In this document: piece after piece, positions 7,592 to 9,072 of the stretch
Layout of the letters: the number at the start of each line of letters is the position of its first letter
Position numbering within the stretch: position 1 is the first letter of the stretch
Assembly: GCA_002469915.1 (NCBI GenBank)
Contig: DKOG01000263.1
Coordinates: forward strand, 1 to 9,072
Reading direction: 5' to 3'
Source of the DNA: Bacteroidetes bacterium UBA7368
GTDB lineage: Bacteria; Bacteroidota; Rhodothermia; Rhodothermales; UBA10348
Length of the DNA: 9,072 nt
Program-made: the position numbers and the translations under genes
The notes under the pieces: generated by a model
What the model was told of the DNA's origin: nothing
Database searches by the model: none
Seen by the model: the letters and a program-made list of their open reading frames with translations, nothing else

Positions 7592-8590
7592 TTACCGCGT
7601 TCCCTTTACTTCACTGTGATCACCAACATTGAGTGACCCTTCGAAAGACTTGACTTGGGCATGGTGTCCTACTAGTGAACCTTCCAACTCAGAGTCTTCT
7701 ACGAGTGCATCGCCAAATACGATGGAATGGGAGACGGTAGAGTTGCGAATAGTGGATCCAGCCTCAATCGAAACAAAGGGCCCGATTTCTCCGCCTTCAA
7801 CGGTCACACCTGGTCCGACATACACCGGATTGTGAATCGTCATGCCTTCAATATCTGCTGAATGATTTTCCATGCGTAGAATGACTTCTGTGGTTTCGGA
7901 AAGTGCTTCGATCGTTCCACAATCCAGCCACTCCGTAACAGTTGTCGTCTTGAACACTTTGTCATCTTTGAGCATGAGGTCAAACGCATCCGTCAACTGA
8001 TACTCATCTCCAACACCTGTAATATTATTGTCAAACAGATATTGAATGGCTGAACGTAGCTGCTTGAACTCACGGCAGTAATAGATTCCAATCAGCGCTT
8101 CAGTAGAAATCAGTTCCTGTGGTTTCTCGACAAGCTCAACAATTCGGTCGCCATCACGAACAGCTACTCCGAAACGGGATGGATCTTCCACGTGCTTAAC
8201 CCAGGCTACCACGTCAGCATCGGTGAGGTCGACGCCGGGATCCATGTAAAACAGGGTGTCTGCAAAGACCATGATGCCCTCTCCTTCGAGGTGATCTCCT
8301 GCACAACCCACGGCGTGGGCAGTTCCAAGCGCCACGTCTTGAGTAGCGAAATGGGCTTTTGCACCATGTCGTTCGCAAATGTCGGTGAGAGAATCTCTTA
8401 CTTCTTGTCCAAAGTCTGGTCCTAGCACGAAAACGGCTTCTGTTATCGGTCTTGGTAAGACAGCTGAAAAGGTATCCACGATACGCTCAACCATGCTTTT
8501 TCCGCATACTGGAAGAAGTGGCTTAGGAGTGACGTGCGAATGGGGACGTACGCGAGTACCTCGTCCAGCCATGGGAATAATGAGCTTCAT
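7592..8590 (-). CDS. Sugar-phosphate nucleotidyltransferase with beta-helix tail (RmlA/GlmU-like)
   Basis: This 332-residue cytoplasmic enzyme should join a sugar 1-phosphate to an NTP, giving an NDP-sugar for cell-surface polysaccharide and releasing pyrophosphate. The N-terminal Rossmann-like domain carries the signature AGRGTRVRPHSHVTPKPLLP (8-27), with the nucleotide-binding GxGTR loop and Lys23. A QDVALGTAHAV segment (84-94) lies at the base/sugar site, Asp111 in FADTLF is a likely metal ligand, and EKP (155-157) and WLDCGT (221-226, with Asp223) match conserved positions. From about 250 the hexad pattern of a left-handed beta-helix appears (IHNPVYVGPGVTVEGG and onward) without an evident acetyltransferase extension. 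The exact sugar and nucleotide cannot be read from the sequence; dTDP-glucose-type and UDP-sugar-type enzymes are both possible. No Shine-Dalgarno stands before the ATG at 8590. It is the first gene of the minus-strand cluster and lies one base ahead of mutS2. Confidence 0.93.
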   Translation of the reverse strand: MKLIIPMAGRGTRVRPHSHVTPKPLLPVCGKSMVERIVDTFSAVLPRPITEAVFVLGPDFGQEVRDSLTDICERHGAKAHFATQDVALGTAHAVGCAGDHLEGEGIMVFADTLFYMDPGVDLTDADVVAWVKHVEDPSRFGVAVRDGDRIVELVEKPQELISTEALIGIYYCREFKQLRSAIQYLFDNNITGVGDEYQLTDAFDLMLKDDKVFKTTTVTEWLDCGTIEALSETTEVILRMENHSADIEGMTIHNPVYVGPGVTVEGGEIGPFVSIEAGSTIRNSTVSHSIVFGDALVEDSELEGSLVGHHAQVKSFEGSLNVGDHSEVKGTR

Positions 8591-8694
8591 GGGCGAATTT
8601 GGATTGCTGTTAGGTGATTTTCATTACTAAATCCGACGATCGAACACGATATAAGATAATCATCCCAACCAGCAGTCTTGTGAGGGAATCGTAA

Positions 8695-8712
8695 AAGATT
8701 GACTACAATCTT
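8695..8712. promoter_or_regulatory. Perfect 7-bp inverted repeat, possible operator
   Basis: AAGATTG-ACTA-CAATCTT has 7-bp perfect arms around a 4-nt centre. It lies 97 nt upstream of the LOG start and 105 nt upstream of the nucleotidyltransferase start, and overlaps the -35-like TTGACT. It has no T-run and is A+T-rich, so it looks more like a dimer-binding site than a terminator. No regulator is identifiable, and chance occurrence is possible. Confidence 0.35.
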
Positions 8713-8765
8713 AAACCGGATCAGATAGGAATTGGAGGTGGTAAACCCATTCAACTATCTTTGGC

Positions 8766-8800
8766 CTCTTCAAATAAACCCATCTCTTCAAATAAACCCA
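8766..8800. repeat. Tandem duplication, period 18 nt
   Basis: The 17-nt unit CTCTTCAAATAAACCCA occurs at 8766-8782 and again, identically, at 8784-8800, with one base between, so the period is 18. The second copy ends 8 nt before the LOG start codon. It looks like a recent slippage or duplication event in the 5' leader. The period is a multiple of three, so any frame through it is kept. Confidence 0.9.
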
Positions 8801-8808
8801 AATGAACC

Positions 8809-9072
8809 ATGAGTGGACTTCCCATTTCCCGCCCTGAATCTTCTTCCAACGGATACGATGCCTGGCAAGACGCCAGAATCAAAGACTTATGGCGTGTATT
8901 TAGGGTGATGGGAGAATTTGTCGAAGGCTTCGAAACCCTATCGGAAGTCGGTCCCGCTGTGTCCATTTTCGGCTCTGCACGAACGGATCCAAGCCATCCC
9001 AACTACCAAATGGGTTGTGATGTCGCCAGCGAATTGGTAAAACGAGGCTTCGGGATCATCAGCGGCGGCGGG
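8809..9072 (+). CDS. LOG/TIGR00730-family Rossmann protein, 3' end cut off by the window
   Basis: Eighty-eight codons are visible and the frame is open at the right edge. The LOG family contains nucleoside 5'-monophosphate phosphoribohydrolases (cytokinin-activating type in plants and some bacteria) and related Rossmann proteins of unclear role. Matching features are a helical lead-in with LWRVFRVMGEFVEGFETL (27-44), the first strand and loop VSIFGSAR (51-58), and RGFGIISGGG (79-88), the start of the conserved glycine-rich GGGPG-type loop. The second signature, PGGxGTxxE, would lie beyond the window, so catalytic competence cannot be judged. An in-frame TGA at 8803-8805 means the ATG at 8809 is the earliest possible start. 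No Shine-Dalgarno lies at normal distance; the only strong one (GGAGG, 8734-8738) is about 70 nt upstream. It is transcribed divergently from the nucleotidyltransferase gene. Confidence 0.88.
   Translation, partial: MSGLPISRPESSSNGYDAWQDARIKDLWRVFRVMGEFVEGFETLSEVGPAVSIFGSARTDPSHPNYQMGCDVASELVKRGFGIISGGG

Larger units (their letters stand above)
8591..8808. other. Divergent intergenic region between nucleotidyltransferase and LOG genes
   Basis: These 218 nt lie between genes transcribed away from each other, so promoters for both directions should be here. Visible elements are a perfect inverted repeat (8695-8712), a GGAGGTG run (8734-8740) and an 18-nt-period tandem duplication (8766-8800). 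On the plus strand, TTGACT at 8699-8704 resembles a -35 box, but no good -10 box follows at normal spacing. TACAAT at 8704-8709 resembles a -10 box but lacks a well-placed -35. For the minus strand I found no clear promoter. The group inferred for this organism often uses a sigma factor with a different consensus, so the lack of classical boxes is not surprising. Confidence 0.6.

Noticed and set aside
6428..7619. Several plus-strand frames of 70-105 codons opposite mutS2
   Set aside because: All are antisense to a complete mutS2 with every catalytic motif in place, and none resembles a known protein.
8699..8728. Classical sigma-70 promoter from TTGACT at 8699-8704
   Set aside because: The hexamer at normal spacing (CAGATA, 8722-8727) matches the -10 consensus poorly, so it is left as a note only.
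8751..9002. An 83-codon open frame on the minus strand
   Set aside because: It is antisense to the LOG gene, whose conserved motifs prove the plus-strand frame. It is extended only by the repeat region.

Overview
The window reads as chromosomal housekeeping and signalling DNA from a bacterium, probably of the Bacteroidota/Rhodothermota/Balneolota group. This placement is an inference. It rests on a DUF4783-like secreted protein (a family I know mainly from that group), a G+C content of about one half by eye, and the absence of convincing Shine-Dalgarno sequences in front of most starts. No 16S rRNA or other phylogenetic marker is present, so it is not proven. No tRNA, rRNA, CRISPR array, insertion sequence or phage gene was seen.

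Five genes on the minus strand fill positions 1 to 8590. In transcription order they are a sugar-phosphate nucleotidyltransferase with a beta-helix tail (8590-7592), the MutS2 ATPase with a C-terminal Smr domain (7590-5179), a small secreted DUF4783-like protein (4983-4573), a very large NtrY-type membrane histidine kinase (4580-516), and the first part of a TenA/thiaminase II-family enzyme that runs off the left edge (from about 450 to 1). The first two genes are 1 nt apart. DUF4783 and the kinase overlap or touch, and tenA follows the kinase closely. A 195-nt gap (4984-5178) separates the first pair from the last three, so there may be one long transcript or two units.

On the plus strand, a LOG/TIGR00730-family gene starts at 8809 and runs off the right edge. 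It is divergent from the nucleotidyltransferase. The shared 218-nt intergenic region (8591-8808) holds a perfect 7-bp inverted repeat, an 18-nt-period tandem duplication and a strong but oddly placed GGAGG. This is the only region with regulatory structure beyond the genes.

The most distinctive element is the kinase. It has about twelve predicted membrane helices and three sizeable predicted extracytoplasmic segments in front of a HAMP/HisKA/HATPase core. It is coupled to a secreted small protein, and no response regulator is visible. The minus-strand genes have no obvious common pathway, and I see no clear sign of a new defence system or mobile system here.
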